A stretch of DNA of 64,000 bases from Sphingobacterium sp. UBA7855 (GTDB taxonomy: Bacteria; Bacteroidota; Bacteroidia; Sphingobacteriales; Sphingobacteriaceae): positions 124,001 to 188,000 of the forward strand of contig DLST01000012.1 in the NCBI GenBank assembly GCA_002500745.1. The letters are read 5' to 3'. Numbering within the stretch: position 1 is the stretch's first letter; every line of letters begins with the position of its first letter. A program made the position numbers and the translations under genes. Below the pieces are notes generated by a model, which searched no databases, had not been told where the DNA came from, and saw only the letters and a list, made by a program, of their open reading frames with translations. Shown one piece after another: positions 8,930-17,130 of the stretch.

Positions 8930-9856
8930 TTAATTCACTTGAACACCGTAGCTCGCGAGCAACTTTGGAAATAAAATATTATTCTCCAGATGGATATGCT
9001 GCAGAAGATCGGATTCAAATGATTCAATCTGTGAAAATAATGACGTGTAAGAATTACAGGCATTGGCTGGCAATGTATAGTTTTCGGTAATTTTGCGCAG
9101 CTGCTGAAGTTCCTTTCCTGAATCCTCGTGTTCTGAAATCAAAAATTGAATGAGCTGATCCACCTGTTTGCTGGTCAATTCTTGTTCATTCTTGATTGCC
9201 GGAAAGAGTAGCTTCTCCTCTTTATCCAAATGATGATAGAGTTCATCAAGAAAAGCATCGAGTTCTTTGGACAAGCTGATCAGCTCGGGATGTTGCTGTG
9301 CATGCACATCGGCCACTTTATGTGCGAGTTCTTGGATAATCGGTCCTTTCTCTCGGACATACCGATGGTGGACATTCTTAATGTAATCACTTAAAAAATC
9401 GATATCCCAATCTTTAAAATTTAACGACGGGCCGGATATAGGAAGATCTTCGGATTGATTAAGCCGTCTGCGCAATTCGATTTCATCAAGACCGATACTG
9501 TGAGCAGCCTCCTTAAGCGTCTGCTTGCCACCGCAACAGAAATCTACTCCGAGCTGTTTTAAAACTTGGGCCTTGCGGATATCCGTGGCCGCAATATTGC
9601 CAACGGTTTCTAGTGTTTCGCTTTCCAGCGGTTTGCCAAGGCGAACCTGCCAGTATTCAGGGCCCGATTCCAGATAATTCCAAATGATATCCTTTCCACG
9701 TTCACCCAGCAACTGATAATAGAGCGGCTTGGGATCATGATCGTTTTTGATAATAAATGACTCACCTGAATCCAGGGCATCGAAATGATCAAATATGGTC
9801 GGGTGTTTGAGTCGAGGTTCAATATTGAAAACCTCCAATAAGGGTGATTTAATCAT
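8930..9856 (-). CDS. ric: Iron-sulfur cluster repair di-iron protein (RIC/ScdA/YtfE) with N-terminal DUF2249 domain
   Basis: RIC proteins restore iron-sulfur clusters damaged by nitric oxide or peroxide using a hemerythrin-like di-iron site. Here residues 30-75 form a DUF2249 unit (PKPLYYQLLGERG, then GPEYWQVRLGK). Next is the ScdA_N domain with its typical LGVDFCCGG (near residue 105). The hemerythrin domain covers about 160-308 with iron ligands in VHHRY, HLDKEEKLLFP, SEHEDSG and HIHLENNILFP. The length of 308 residues exceeds the usual 220-240 because of the extra N-terminal domain. It lies 29 bp after nosY in the nos operon, which implies joint expression under nitrogen-oxide conditions. 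The start at 9856 is the only one that keeps the whole DUF2249 domain. Confidence 0.88.
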   Translation of the reverse strand: MIKSPLLEVFNIEPRLKHPTIFDHFDALDSGESFIIKNDHDPKPLYYQLLGERGKDIIWNYLESGPEYWQVRLGKPLESETLETVGNIAATDIRKAQVLKQLGVDFCCGGKQTLKEAAHSIGLDEIELRRRLNQSEDLPISGPSLNFKDWDIDFLSDYIKNVHHRYVREKGPIIQELAHKVADVHAQQHPELISLSKELDAFLDELYHHLDKEEKLLFPAIKNEQELTSKQVDQLIQFLISEHEDSGKELQQLRKITENYTLPANACNSYTSLFSQIESFESDLLQHIHLENNILFPKLLASYGVQVN

Positions 9857-9885
9857 GATGATAGTATTAAATGGTAAATAAATTA

Positions 9886-10653
9886 TTATAAATCCTTTTT
9901 CTTAAAATAGCGAATAGATAGCCATAAGGGAATGATGCACCAAAGCAACATGACCAGCAGCGTGACCGTAATTCCAATTGAATTGCCGAAAAAATCTCGA
10001 AATATCGCTCCTGTATAGCCCATCATCGCGGAGAGATCTACCTGTAATAAAATAAGGATGCGACTGATATCGATGGGATTGAGCATGGACAGAGCAACCA
10101 TTCCATGTTCGATGGGATAATCTGCAAACTGAAATAAGATGAATAGTACCAATGCGTCAAAAAGCAGCGTAAAATAAAGCCAAAGCAAAATTGATAATCC
10201 TATCCCCTTCGATTTATCCCTGATCAATACAGATGTCCACATCGCTATGGAAACGAAAATTAAGGAAAGTACCAGCCCGCAACCAACCAAAGTAATACCC
10301 GAATAGCTAAATGCATAGATAAAAGTTGGTATGCCGACGCCGATAAAAAAAGCTAAACTAAGTGCACCTGCCAGACCCACATACAGGCTGCCCCAAATGC
10401 TTTTTCGCTGTAAAGGCTGACTGACAAGGCAATTAATAAACTCGGAACTCTGGTAGATATAGATGCCAGAAAAAACGATGCTCATCAACGGAACTACAAA
10501 CAAAACAATATTCAGTAGACTGAGTAATCCCTTTTCATAATTGTCCTCCATGGTGTAGACCGCCATGGAAAGCACAAAGAGTAATATGGTGTAGCATAAA
10601 ATGGTCTTATTACGCAAGAGATCCACAAAAACATATCGTATAATTTTATTCAT
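9886..10653 (-). CDS. nosY: NosY-type ABC transporter permease
   Basis: This 255-residue integral membrane protein with about six hydrophobic segments is the permease partner of the NosF ATPase. NosDFY act together in maturing the CuZ/CuA centres of nitrous-oxide reductase in the periplasm. It starts with a positive, hydrophobic helix (NKIIRYVFVDLLRNK) and ends with a lysine-rich tail after the last helix, as NosY does. It lies 6 bp downstream of nosF in the operon. Family assignment rests on topology and position, since permeases of this class have few fixed residues. Confidence 0.85.
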   Translation of the reverse strand: MNKIIRYVFVDLLRNKTILCYTILLFVLSMAVYTMEDNYEKGLLSLLNIVLFVVPLMSIVFSGIYIYQSSEFINCLVSQPLQRKSIWGSLYVGLAGALSLAFFIGVGIPTFIYAFSYSGITLVGCGLVLSLIFVSIAMWTSVLIRDKSKGIGLSILLWLYFTLLFDALVLFILFQFADYPIEHGMVALSMLNPIDISRILILLQVDLSAMMGYTGAIFRDFFGNSIGITVTLLVMLLWCIIPLWLSIRYFKKKDL

Positions 10654-10659
10654 CTTTTT

Positions 10660-11373
10660 TTAATTAGGCAGATCACGGTTCTGCATCAAATAAGCGATTG
10701 CTTTGGATAGTTTTTCAGTACCTGTATCTTCTTTTAATTGCTGCAGGCTCTTATGAAACTTCAGCTCTCCTTCCTGCAAAAAGACAATCTGTGAGACAAA
10801 CTCATCGAGATCACTAAGTACATGGGAACTGATGATGATCAGTTTACCGCGTCCGATTTCTTTCTTGATTTTACCCTTGAGAATTTCGGTAGACAGAGGA
10901 TCTAACCCCGCCGTGGGTTCATCCAGGATGAGTACTTTGGGGTCAAACATAAATGCGATACAGGCACTTACTTTTTGTCTTGTACCACCGGAAAGTGTCG
11001 CCATACGTTTTTCCAATAGCTTGTCCACGCCGAAAGCCTGATAAAGATCCGAATCCGTCTGGGGCTGTTTGCGGATATCTTTGATCATATCCAATACCTG
11101 CTTGATGGACATGTTCTCAGGATATTGACCTATCTGCGGCATATAGCCGATATGGTTCCGATAAACCCATTGCTGTCCAATGTCTTGTCCTTCAAACGTG
11201 ATCCGTCCGGCACTCGGCATCACCATCCCCAGGATAGACTTGATCAAGGTGGTCTTACCACTGCCATTGGGGCCTATTAGGGCGACGCATTCGCCACCGT
11301 TCAACGTCAGATCGATGCCTTTTAATGCCTTGAATTTGCCAAAGCTTTTCGTTAACTGTTGGATACTAATCAT
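10660..11373 (-). CDS. nosF: NosF ABC transporter ATP-binding protein
   Basis: This cytoplasmic ATPase powers the NosDFY maturation complex. All ABC motifs are present: Walker A GPNGSGKTT at residues 34-42, a Q-loop in YMPQIGQYPE, the signature LSGGTRQKV and Walker B VLILDEPTAGLDP, with the switch histidine in ISSHVLSD. The length of 237 residues suits a single-domain ATPase. Its start overlaps the 3' end of nosD by 4 bp, and nosY follows after 6 bp. The gene order nosD-nosF-nosY is the conserved one. Confidence 0.93.
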   Translation of the reverse strand: MISIQQLTKSFGKFKALKGIDLTLNGGECVALIGPNGSGKTTLIKSILGMVMPSAGRITFEGQDIGQQWVYRNHIGYMPQIGQYPENMSIKQVLDMIKDIRKQPQTDSDLYQAFGVDKLLEKRMATLSGGTRQKVSACIAFMFDPKVLILDEPTAGLDPLSTEILKGKIKKEIGRGKLIIISSHVLSDLDEFVSQIVFLQEGELKFHKSLQQLKEDTGTEKLSKAIAYLMQNRDLPN

Positions 11374-12623
11374 ACTTTTATTGATTTCATGCGAGGCTTA
11401 TCATCTTTAAGCCCCTCGGGTGTTAGACTTGGTAATAGCTTTTCAGTCCGGTCAAACAGCATAGCCATAAAACTTCGAAAAAGTAACATCGCCGAAGGAT
11501 AGCGCTCAACCATCATCGAGAATAGGCTTACGGGGCGAAAAGGAATATCCCCAAATCCGTCTCGGTCCAGATCATATCCCTCATATTTGTCCCAATAGTT
11601 ATGCACAAAACTATTGAGTGTAAGCGTGCCATTGGTAGCAACATCAAAGGTATTCTGAAAAAAATTATTGTCTTTAAGCACATTGTCCATACAGCTCGAC
11701 TGGATCTTGAGCCCCCATCCGTTGCTCTTAAAATTGTTATGTTCAATATGGATTCGGTTCGATCCTTCCATAAAAATACCGGTGGTATTGCGGCTAAACT
11801 GATTGTTGATGATCTGACTATCGGAAATATCTTTGAGCAACAATCCATAGGCGGCATCGCCCCAATTTTCTTCGAAATTATTGTTTTCCATATGGACATG
11901 TTTGGTATACATAACAGCTACACCAGCACCATTGCTGCGAAAGGTGTTTGAGATGTAGCTGTTCTCATGGGAAAACATAAAATGGAGACCATAGCGCAGA
12001 TTTTTTTCAGAAAGATTGCCCTCTACCCGAGTATGCGTCACAAACTCAAGATAAATACCGTCCCTGTGTCCAGACACTTTATTATTTTCAATACTTAGAC
12101 TATCCGATTTCCAAGCATGAATACCGTTACCGATCAGCTGCTCCGCTGTACCAAAAGCTTTGAGAGTATTGCCCCGTATTTCGACATTTTTCGCATTTTG
12201 GGCATAGATCCCAAAAAAATTATCCACGAGCTCATTATCAAGTATTTTAATCTGTTCTGTATTATAAATCTTAATCCCGGCAATATCATTCATAGATGAA
12301 TGTCCGGAATGCTGAATCGAAAAACCCTGAACTGTAACACCTGGCGATTTAATCGAGAGCGGTTCATATTTTTTCTCCCCGTCAAGCACAGGCTTTCCCA
12401 ATCCTTTTAGGTAGATGGCCTTATCAATAACGATATTTCCCTCCTTGTAGACGCCCGCCGACACTAAAATGGTATCACCAGATTGCGCCTGTGCCAAGCC
12501 AGCCTGAATTGTGCTGAAAGGCTGCCCCTTTCCTATCTTGATGGTATTCGCCGAAATGGGCGAACTTACGATCCAAAGACAGGTAATTGCATACCAAAGC
12601 GCTAAAGCTAGATTCTTCATCAT
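11370..12623 (-). CDS. nosD: NosD periplasmic copper-maturation protein
   Basis: NosD is a secreted right-handed parallel beta-helix protein that delivers copper to nitrous-oxide reductase together with NosF and NosY. A signal peptide is visible at residues 1-25. The repeated N-N-x-F/I pattern of beta-helix turns runs from about 90 to 330, for example NNFFQNTFDVAT. The C-terminal DLDRDGFGDIPFRP is the hallmark of NosD, followed by a hydrophobic segment before the end. The length of 417 residues is typical. The gene sits 7 bp after nosL and overlaps nosF by 4 bp. Confidence 0.93.
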   Translation of the reverse strand: MMKNLALALWYAITCLWIVSSPISANTIKIGKGQPFSTIQAGLAQAQSGDTILVSAGVYKEGNIVIDKAIYLKGLGKPVLDGEKKYEPLSIKSPGVTVQGFSIQHSGHSSMNDIAGIKIYNTEQIKILDNELVDNFFGIYAQNAKNVEIRGNTLKAFGTAEQLIGNGIHAWKSDSLSIENNKVSGHRDGIYLEFVTHTRVEGNLSEKNLRYGLHFMFSHENSYISNTFRSNGAGVAVMYTKHVHMENNNFEENWGDAAYGLLLKDISDSQIINNQFSRNTTGIFMEGSNRIHIEHNNFKSNGWGLKIQSSCMDNVLKDNNFFQNTFDVATNGTLTLNSFVHNYWDKYEGYDLDRDGFGDIPFRPVSLFSMMVERYPSAMLLFRSFMAMLFDRTEKLLPSLTPEGLKDDKPRMKSIKV

Positions 12624-12630
12624 TATTTAT

Positions 12631-13080
12631 TTATTTCCACAGATCATTCCAAGTCATCACGGTGCCACCAATCTCGGCTTTGACCTTATCCAGCTCACCT
12701 CGTTTTTCAAATACAGCAATATTGCCGCGCATCGGACTTTTCAAGGACTCACTTTTGAGATAATAGGCGTCTGCTGCCGGTATGAGATTATGGCTAACAT
12801 AATCAGACAGATAATAAACCGCAATCTCTTCTTTTTTGACCGAGTTCCCATTGACAAAGGCAATCATACATTGAACGTCATCAAAATTGAAGACCCGACC
12901 CTTCTTTGTCTGTAGCTGCGTGCCAAAACGCACGTCCGTTATTGTCATCTTACAGTGGGCACATTGCTCGCTGCCGTATTTAATAGGCTTGGGTTTATTG
13001 TTGCCCTGACAGGCCTGCAAACTAAATAGAACCAGCAATATACTGCTGCAGATCAACGCGAATAGTTTATAGTTTCTCAT
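12631..13080 (-). CDS. nosL: NosL copper-chaperone lipoprotein
   Basis: NosL is a membrane-anchored Cu(I) carrier for nitrous-oxide reductase assembly. The signal peptide ends in LQAC (lipidated cysteine near residue 24). The metal-binding motif CAHCKM follows near residue 41, in the right place for the CxxCxM of NosL. FDDVQCMIAF further on is the conserved core of the fold. The length of 149 residues is typical. Its start lies inside the 3' end of the preceding membrane-protein gene (14-bp overlap), indicating coupled translation. Confidence 0.92.
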   Translation of the reverse strand: MRNYKLFALICSSILLVLFSLQACQGNNKPKPIKYGSEQCAHCKMTITDVRFGTQLQTKKGRVFNFDDVQCMIAFVNGNSVKKEEIAVYYLSDYVSHNLIPAADAYYLKSESLKSPMRGNIAVFEKRGELDKVKAEIGGTVMTWNDLWK

Positions 13081-13693
13081 ATGATTTTAGTTTTAGGGTT
13101 TTATTGTTTTGCCATTCTCTCACGGTACAATAGGCCAAGATAATTCCACAGAGTATAAAGATCCATCCCCCAATATCCGGGATTGAATAGGCACCAAAAT
13201 TTAAAAGCTGTTTGTATCCGATCAGTGGGGGTTGGTAAGACATTCCCGGAACTTTTATCGGTGCATTTGGATCGAGCTGATGACCATAGTTATATTCCCA
13301 GATATAAAAGTCAACCAAGGCCGCAATTCCAAAAAGCAGAAAACAAAAGAATAAGCCATACAGCAGTTTTCTATTCCGCAACAACCCTATGAATAAAAAC
13401 GCCAGTGCAAAAAATAAGATGATATAAGGTAAAACCGTAAATTCTATAAAATCTTCCGCATGCAGCGTTTTCATCCCAATGTAATGGTTGAGCCCGTTGA
13501 TAATGTCGACCTGTCCCGCCAATTTGTTGCTATAGATCTGTAACTCTAAGCCTTCTGGGTATTGCGCTGCGTCAAGCTCAATACGCCAGATAGGCAGGAA
13601 GATGACCGCTACCAGGGCCAGACCACTTAGGATCAATAGAATCCGATGTACTGCTGACATGTGACTTGTAGTTTTCATCATCATAGGTTGCAT
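13067..13693 (-). CDS. Membrane protein of the nos cluster, function unknown
   Basis: The 208-residue protein has about four transmembrane helices (roughly 17-36, 85-105, 110-130 and 172-195) and a long outer loop after the first helix. The loops carry GLNHYIGM and NYGHQLDPNAP, whose histidines could bind metal or haem. It begins in a TAATG junction with the nosZ stop codon, so it is translated right after the reductase. Clade II nos clusters often have a membrane protein directly downstream of nosZ (NosB in epsilonproteobacteria). This gene holds that position, but I cannot confirm homology. The ATG at 13693 is supported by the 1-bp overlap; internal methionines at codons 4-6 are alternatives. 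Confidence 0.65.
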   Translation of the reverse strand: MQPMMMKTTSHMSAVHRILLILSGLALVAVIFLPIWRIELDAAQYPEGLELQIYSNKLAGQVDIINGLNHYIGMKTLHAEDFIEFTVLPYIILFFALAFLFIGLLRNRKLLYGLFFCFLLFGIAALVDFYIWEYNYGHQLDPNAPIKVPGMSYQPPLIGYKQLLNFGAYSIPDIGGWIFILCGIILAYCTVREWQNNKTLKLKSYEKL

Positions 13694-15681
13694 TAATTGG
13701 TTTTCTCTTGCGGTTGGTTAGTTCCTAAACTATAAATCAGCGGAACGTTGTTTCCTTTTTTTGATATGCGGATATAACCCTGCATCTCTTGATGTAGCGC
13801 ACTACAAAAATCAGTACAGTAGAAAGGAAACACACCTACTCTATCCGGAATCCATTTCAACGTCTGTGTCTCTCCTGGCATAATGAGCAATTCACCATTC
13901 TTTGCACCTTTGACAGCAAAACCATGTGGCATATCCCAGTCCTGTTCAATGTTGGTCACATGGAAATAGACTTCATCGCCAAGCTGTACGCCCTCAATAT
14001 TATCCGGCATGAAGTGTGAACGGATGGATGTCAGGTATACATGTATCTGATTACCTTTACGCTCGACGCGTGCATCTTTATCTCCTTTGGCGACATATGG
14101 GCTGGTGTTTTCTTCAATTTTAAAGATTTTCACACTTTTATCTTTTACCTTCTCAGCCTTAATGGCTTGCGCATAATGCGGTTCCCCAATCGTCGGAAAG
14201 TCTAACAACAACTGCATTTTGTCTCCCGAGATATCAAACAATTGGGCGCTCTGCGCCAACTCAGGTCCAGTAGGAAGAAAGCGGTCTTTCGTGATTTTAT
14301 TATACGCAATAACATATTTGCCTTCTGGATTTTTGGTATCTCCTCCCGGTATCATCAAATGACCTGTTGAGTAAAATGTTGGTGTTCGGTCTAGCACCTT
14401 TAAATCTTTAATATTCCATTTGACCAATTCGGAGGACACAAAGAATGAGGTAATTGCATTTCCTTTACCATCGAATTCCGTATGTAGTGGGCCTAAACCA
14501 GGCTTTTGTACTTCACCATACAGTGCAGATTCGTATTTTATAATTGGGATCCCACCGAATTTACCTTCAAATTGTTTTTCCTGGATTGCTTTCTGCATTT
14601 TAGCAAATGAAAATACAGGTATGACAGCAGCCAATTTACCCGATCCTACGATGTATTCTCCGGTAGGATCAACATCGACACCATGCGGAGATTTAGGACA
14701 AGGAATATAGTAGCATAGCCCCTCCAGTTCCTCCGCCTTCAATACGACAGTTTCTGTGTTGAATGTTGTCTTCGCAGTATGGGACTTCTCGTCGTAAGTG
14801 TTATGGGCATACTTCAAACCAGTTACCTTTCTCCCCCTTCCGGCTTTCAAATATTCTTCGGCTTTTTTCCAGTTGACGGCTAATATAAAGTCCTTATCAT
14901 TTTTGGAGGCATTAACTTCCAGCAATGTATTTGCCTGTTCAGTATTGTAGGTGGAGAAGAAAAACCAGCCATGAGAAGTCCCTTTACCGGCTCGGCTCAG
15001 GTCATAGTTTACACCGGGTGTCTCAATCTGAAAAGCTAATTCCATGTTGCCATTATCCTTGCTTACGCTGACAAAACTCAATGTTCCGCGAAAATTCTTT
15101 TTGAAGGTATTGATAGGTACATCGCCAGACTCGCCGTCAAGCGGTACCGAAAATCGGGTTCCTGCGACAACATATTCGGTGTTTTCAGTTATATAAGGTG
15201 AGGAGTGGTTTCCACCGCTATTCGGGAGCTCGAGGACTTCTGCCGTACGAAAAGTTTTCAGATCGATCCGGGCAATACGGGGGGTATTGTTAGCATTGAC
15301 AAATACCCAACGACCGTCGTAGTTTCCATCTGTTTTGGAAAGCTGCACATGGTGTAAATCATCCCAGGGTACATTGCCATGGGACGTTTCGAGCATCGGT
15401 TTAGTCTCTTCACTAAAGCCCCAGCCCTTTTCAGGGTCTAGTGAAAAAACGGGGATTACACGCAGTAATCTGCCGGATGGAAGCCCGTAAACGGAGAGCT
15501 GTCCACTAAATCCCCCAGATACAAAATTGTAAAATTCATCGTATTTCCCTGGGGCAACATACACCTTCTCCGCGGCATCGCCACTCACGGCGGATCCCGC
15601 TCCTTTGGGTTTACAGGCATGGAAAGTCGACAACATTGCGCTCGCCATTAAGCTCGTCAATATGTATTTTGTTAAAGTCAT
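13693..15681 (-). CDS. nosZ: Nitrous-oxide reductase NosZ, clade II (Sec-exported) type
   Basis: NosZ reduces N2O to N2 in the periplasm using the CuZ and CuA centres. The C-terminal cupredoxin domain has the complete CuA set: His586 in DMPHGF, then Cys622, Cys626, His630 and Met633 in YCTDFCSALHQEM. The N-terminal seven-bladed propeller carries CuZ histidines, for instance DDLHHVQ and SPHGVDVDPTGEY. The N-terminus is a plain Sec-type signal with no twin-arginine motif, and no nosR is nearby; both are typical of clade II enzymes. Cys23 at the end of the signal (FHAC then KPKG) could be lipidated, although the lipobox is imperfect. The length of 662 residues is normal. The gene lies 58 bp after the cytochrome c gene. 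Confidence 0.97.
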   Translation of the reverse strand: MTLTKYILTSLMASAMLSTFHACKPKGAGSAVSGDAAEKVYVAPGKYDEFYNFVSGGFSGQLSVYGLPSGRLLRVIPVFSLDPEKGWGFSEETKPMLETSHGNVPWDDLHHVQLSKTDGNYDGRWVFVNANNTPRIARIDLKTFRTAEVLELPNSGGNHSSPYITENTEYVVAGTRFSVPLDGESGDVPINTFKKNFRGTLSFVSVSKDNGNMELAFQIETPGVNYDLSRAGKGTSHGWFFFSTYNTEQANTLLEVNASKNDKDFILAVNWKKAEEYLKAGRGRKVTGLKYAHNTYDEKSHTAKTTFNTETVVLKAEELEGLCYYIPCPKSPHGVDVDPTGEYIVGSGKLAAVIPVFSFAKMQKAIQEKQFEGKFGGIPIIKYESALYGEVQKPGLGPLHTEFDGKGNAITSFFVSSELVKWNIKDLKVLDRTPTFYSTGHLMIPGGDTKNPEGKYVIAYNKITKDRFLPTGPELAQSAQLFDISGDKMQLLLDFPTIGEPHYAQAIKAEKVKDKSVKIFKIEENTSPYVAKGDKDARVERKGNQIHVYLTSIRSHFMPDNIEGVQLGDEVYFHVTNIEQDWDMPHGFAVKGAKNGELLIMPGETQTLKWIPDRVGVFPFYCTDFCSALHQEMQGYIRISKKGNNVPLIYSLGTNQPQEKTN

Positions 15682-15739
15682 TCTATTCTTATTTTAAGGT
15701 TAATACCTATGCAGCTTTGTTGATTCTTATTCAGCTCTA

Positions 15740-16216
15740 TTATTTTACGCCATCATTTTGTCGCATAAACTCCAATACCTTTCGGGCTTCCTCATCCGTT
15801 AGATTCTGGTTGGGCATTCGGACCATACATAATTCAAGTTGTGCCTGTAATTCAGGATCCTTATCGATCATCGGATCAGGGTTCGTGATAAAATTCATGA
15901 TCCACTGTGGCTTTCTCCGTTGTGTCACGCCTTTCCACCCGGGGCCTACCAGCTTTTCGTCGGTAAGCTTATGACAGGAAGCACATTTTAAATCAACAAT
16001 CATTTTTCCGGCTGCGGCCATTGGCGCATCCAAATGTTCGCCGATTTCAACCTGGTCAAATTTTCCCTCACCTCGGTGTGGATCATATCCACTGGCGTCA
16101 TTTGCCGTAGCTCCAGTTTCGTTCGCACTGTTGGCAACTGTTTTTTTCTCGCCATTGTTTGATGAACAGGAGTAGATAAATAATCCCATCAAACAGCATA
16201 CAATTAGCTTTCTCAT
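15740..16216 (-). CDS. Cytochrome c lipoprotein, likely electron donor to NosZ
   Basis: This is a small class I cytochrome c on the periplasmic side of a membrane. The signal peptide ends at a lipidated cysteine (IYSC, Cys17). A linker rich in N, A and G leads to the haem domain, where CASCH at residues 78-82 binds haem and Met134 in VRMPNQNLT is the likely sixth ligand. The length of 158 residues matches the NosC-type cytochromes that open clade II nos clusters. It is the first gene of the ten-gene transcription unit and lies directly downstream of the predicted promoter at 16262-16308. Its role as electron donor is inferred from position. Confidence 0.85.
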   Translation of the reverse strand: MRKLIVCCLMGLFIYSCSSNNGEKKTVANSANETGATANDASGYDPHRGEGKFDQVEIGEHLDAPMAAAGKMIVDLKCASCHKLTDEKLVGPGWKGVTQRRKPQWIMNFITNPDPMIDKDPELQAQLELCMVRMPNQNLTDEEARKVLEFMRQNDGVK

Positions 16217-16261
16217 CTTATTTTGGTTTTGTGTTCAAACTTGATTGTGTTTTACGTAATC

Positions 16262-16308
16262 CAAAGGTATAGGGGAAGGTTGTAGCTATTTTATGAGGCA
16301 AATCATAA
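16262..16308 (-). promoter_or_regulatory. Predicted nos operon promoter with Crp/Fnr-type operator
   Basis: On the minus strand CAAAGGTA (16262-16269) reads TACCTTTG, a full match to the -7 box TAnnTTTG. Upstream is a perfect palindrome TTATGA-N6-TCATAA (16291-16308), a 5-6-5 half-site layout like Crp/Fnr sites. If transcription starts near 16257, the palindrome is centred close to -42, the class II activator position. No good -33 element is seen, which suits an activator-dependent promoter. The start site is inferred. Confidence 0.55.
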
Positions 16309-16379
16309 AGTGCTTCAGTTTCAAAAAAACCACCGATAAAAAGACATAAAACACTATATATAAAGCCATTAAAGCGAAA

Positions 16380-16393
16380 TTGATTTTAATCAC
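16380..16393. promoter_or_regulatory. FNR-like box TTGATTTTAATCAC
   Basis: This site matches the FNR consensus TTGAT-N4-ATCAA at 9 of 10 fixed positions. It lies 86 bp upstream of the Crp/Fnr regulator gene. A near -7 box TATCTTTA at 16438-16445 would put it at about -63, a usual class I position. A further inverted repeat CAACATC-N8-GATGTTG (16413-16434) lies between them. Autoregulation of the regulator is possible. Confidence 0.5.
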
Positions 16394-16478
16394 TCATTCC
16401 TGTGACCAACATCAACATCTATTTTTCGATGTTGCTATATCTTTATTCCGTATAGTTAATTTTAACTAATGTCGAACG

Positions 16479-17090
16479 ATGATTCCAAGCGTAATACTTC
16501 TCGAAAAGGGAGCGAGCAGCATACATGCCGATGTTGGTGAAATACTTTTCCGCGAGGACAGCATGGCGTTATTTTATTATCAGGTATTAAATGGACGAGT
16601 TCGTCTTTCTAATTTCTTGTCCGACGGCCGAGAAGTCCTCCATAACGTGATCTGCGCCAACGAGGGATTTGGTGAAGTGGCCATATTAGACAACGGACTG
16701 AATACAGTAACAGCAATTGCAGACAGTTCATGTACTTTGTTGAAGATCAGTTCAAAAAGATTCTTCGAAATCATGCATGAATACGGTCATCTACATCATG
16801 TAATTTCACAAAAGATCGCCCGTGAGCTGCACTTTAAACTATTCATGATCAAATTAATTTACAATCGCTCACCTGAAGAAATCCTGTCCAATCTGATTCA
16901 CAAATTAAATGAAAGCAAAAGACTCGTTTGTCAGGAATGCAACCGACTTATGCTTACGCGCCAACAATTGGCTAATATGACTGGACTACGAGTAGAAACA
17001 ATCATCCGGACAATGAAGCAAATGGAAAAGGATGATAAATTAAACATTGTCCGCGGAAAAGTCTTTGTTCCCGCCGATGGCATAGATTGA
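16479..17090 (+). CDS. Crp/Fnr family transcription regulator
   Basis: The 203-residue protein has an N-terminal cyclic-nucleotide-binding-like beta-roll (about 10-115), a long dimer helix (about 115-140) and a C-terminal winged helix with recognition segment LTRQQLANMTGLRVETIIRTMKQ (starting near 158; two adjoining segments LTRQQLANMTGL and RVETIIRTMKQ). The N-terminal cysteine cluster of true Fnr is absent, so it does not bind a 4Fe-4S cluster in the Fnr manner. It may sense nitric oxide through haem like DNR/NnrR, or another signal. It is divergent from the nos operon and shares a 262-bp control region with two palindromes. This makes it the likely activator of nosZ. Evidence for the ligand is lacking. 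Confidence 0.85.
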   Translation: MIPSVILLEKGASSIHADVGEILFREDSMALFYYQVLNGRVRLSNFLSDGREVLHNVICANEGFGEVAILDNGLNTVTAIADSSCTLLKISSKRFFEIMHEYGHLHHVISQKIARELHFKLFMIKLIYNRSPEEILSNLIHKLNESKRLVCQECNRLMLTRQQLANMTGLRVETIIRTMKQMEKDDKLNIVRGKVFVPADGID

Positions 17091-17130
17091 ACGCTGAAAC
17101 AACCATACCGCGTTCTGAAAAAATCAACAT

